Positions 63,497-64,000 of a stretch of DNA of 64,000 bases are shown here, piece after piece. Within the stretch, counting starts at the first letter, position 1. Each line of letters opens with the position of its first letter. Where the stretch lies: the NCBI RefSeq assembly GCF_007474535.1, contig NZ_VKNW01000013.1:1-64000 (forward strand), in the 5' to 3' direction. The position numbers and the translations under genes are program-made. This stretch comes from Chryseobacterium echinoideorum (GTDB lineage: Bacteria > Bacteroidota > Bacteroidia > Flavobacteriales > Weeksellaceae). The notes beneath the pieces were generated by a model. It had not been told where the DNA came from, made no database searches, and worked only from the letters and a program-made list of their open reading frames with translations.

Positions 63497-64000
63497 TTGA
63501 ATAAAGTGACTGATTTAGAACTTTTACACTTTGAACAGCTTAAAAAGGATGTTCAAGCTCAATATTTGAAAGATCACTCTCCATCTTATGACGAAATTTC
63601 TAAGTGGAAGGGGATTGATATCATTTATTTTCAGGAAGATCTTAGAAAAAAAGCGAAAGGAAACATCAGCGAGAAATCTTTTTATACTTACTTTAAATCT
63701 TCTCCCGTCAACAAACTTCCACGTATTGATATGCTTAATTTATTGAGTATTTATGCGGGTTACAGCTCTTGGTATGAATTTAAAAAGAAACATCTTTTTG
63801 CCAACGAAGTTCTTACAGAAGACACTAATTTGAGTGAAGAAGAACTGAACAATCTCGAAAAAGTAATTTCTACTATAGCAGAATCATCTAAAGATGAAAA
63901 TCCGCTTCAAAAAACTTCGGTTTCAGCACCCGAAAACATTGTTTTACAAAAAAACAATACTGATAATCAAATAGTTGAAGAAATTCCAGACAACAAAACT
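63497..64000 (+). CDS. partial hypothetical protein, cut by the window end
   Basis: At least 168 residues with no stop before the window ends. The start is either the TTG at 63497 (giving NKVTDLELLHFEQLKKDV after the first Met) or the GTG at 63506. Residues about 30-100 (ISEKSFYTYFKSSPVNKLPR, LNLLSIYAGYSSWYEFKKKH) resemble the helical N-terminal domain common in Bacteroidetes signalling or regulatory proteins, in which a YxGYxSWxxFK motif is typical. After it comes an acidic, Ser/Asn/Glu-rich linker. The C-terminal domain is outside the window, so no function is proposed. Confidence 0.7.
   Translation, partial: MNKVTDLELLHFEQLKKDVQAQYLKDHSPSYDEISKWKGIDIIYFQEDLRKKAKGNISEKSFYTYFKSSPVNKLPRIDMLNLLSIYAGYSSWYEFKKKHLFANEVLTEDTNLSEEELNNLEKVISTIAESSKDENPLQKTSVSAPENIVLQKNNTDNQIVEEIPDNKT

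Overview
The window looks like a chromosomal segment of a Flavobacteriia bacterium, most likely Chryseobacterium or a close Weeksellaceae relative. The evidence is low GC, AT-rich spacers, few Shine-Dalgarno sites, Bacteroidetes-type promoters (TTTG at -33, TAnnTTTG at -7), a type IX secretion sorting tail, GLPGLI proteins, a ccoN-ccoO fusion, a lipoprotein TamL next to TamB, and an HU-related protein of Bacteroidetes type. Names come from reading the proteins; no database search was run.

Layout. Positions 1-3.8 kb hold a small XRE regulator divergent from a minimal cbb3 oxidase cassette (ccoNO, ccoP), followed by a structured RNA candidate of 6S type and a terminator. Positions 4.1-12.7 kb carry tamB, tamL and a YihY/BrkB membrane protein. 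Positions 12.9-20.4 kb are an accessory zone: a T9SS-sorted delta-60 repeat protein broken by an 11-bp tandem duplication, an HU-like protein, a truncated IS982 transposase joined to an RHS fragment with a divergent tip and a likely immunity gene, repeats on both sides of that cassette, a GH43 enzyme and a hydrolase remnant. Positions 20.5-25.8 kb hold an outer-membrane receptor, citrate synthase and enolase. Positions 26-30.6 kb hold a 14-residue-repeat protein of unknown function and a four-gene two-component operon with two unknown members.

Positions 30.7-54.9 kb carry the str-S10-spc-alpha ribosomal superoperon on the minus strand (rpsL to rplQ). It is split between rpsJ and rplC by about 7 kb of unrelated genes: a lipoprotein, a 902-residue exported protein, an iron-permease-like protein, two GLPGLI proteins and a small cysteine-containing exported peptide. 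rplC has its own promoter, so the two halves are separate transcription units. Three long spacers inside the cluster carry dyad or tandem repeats.

Positions 55-64 kb are mostly housekeeping: a GT-C-like membrane protein, Dps, nicotinate phosphoribosyltransferase, a YciI lipoprotein, a DUF5995 protein, an SGNH hydrolase, RmuC, an RNA methyltransferase, a small lipoprotein and a partial gene that runs off the end.

The points most worth a second look are the 6S-like RNA at 3810-3935, the repeat-bounded RHS tip/immunity cassette with its IS982 junction, the two-component operon with a detached membrane protein, the peptide/GLPGLI cassette between duplicated terminators, and the 14-residue-repeat protein.
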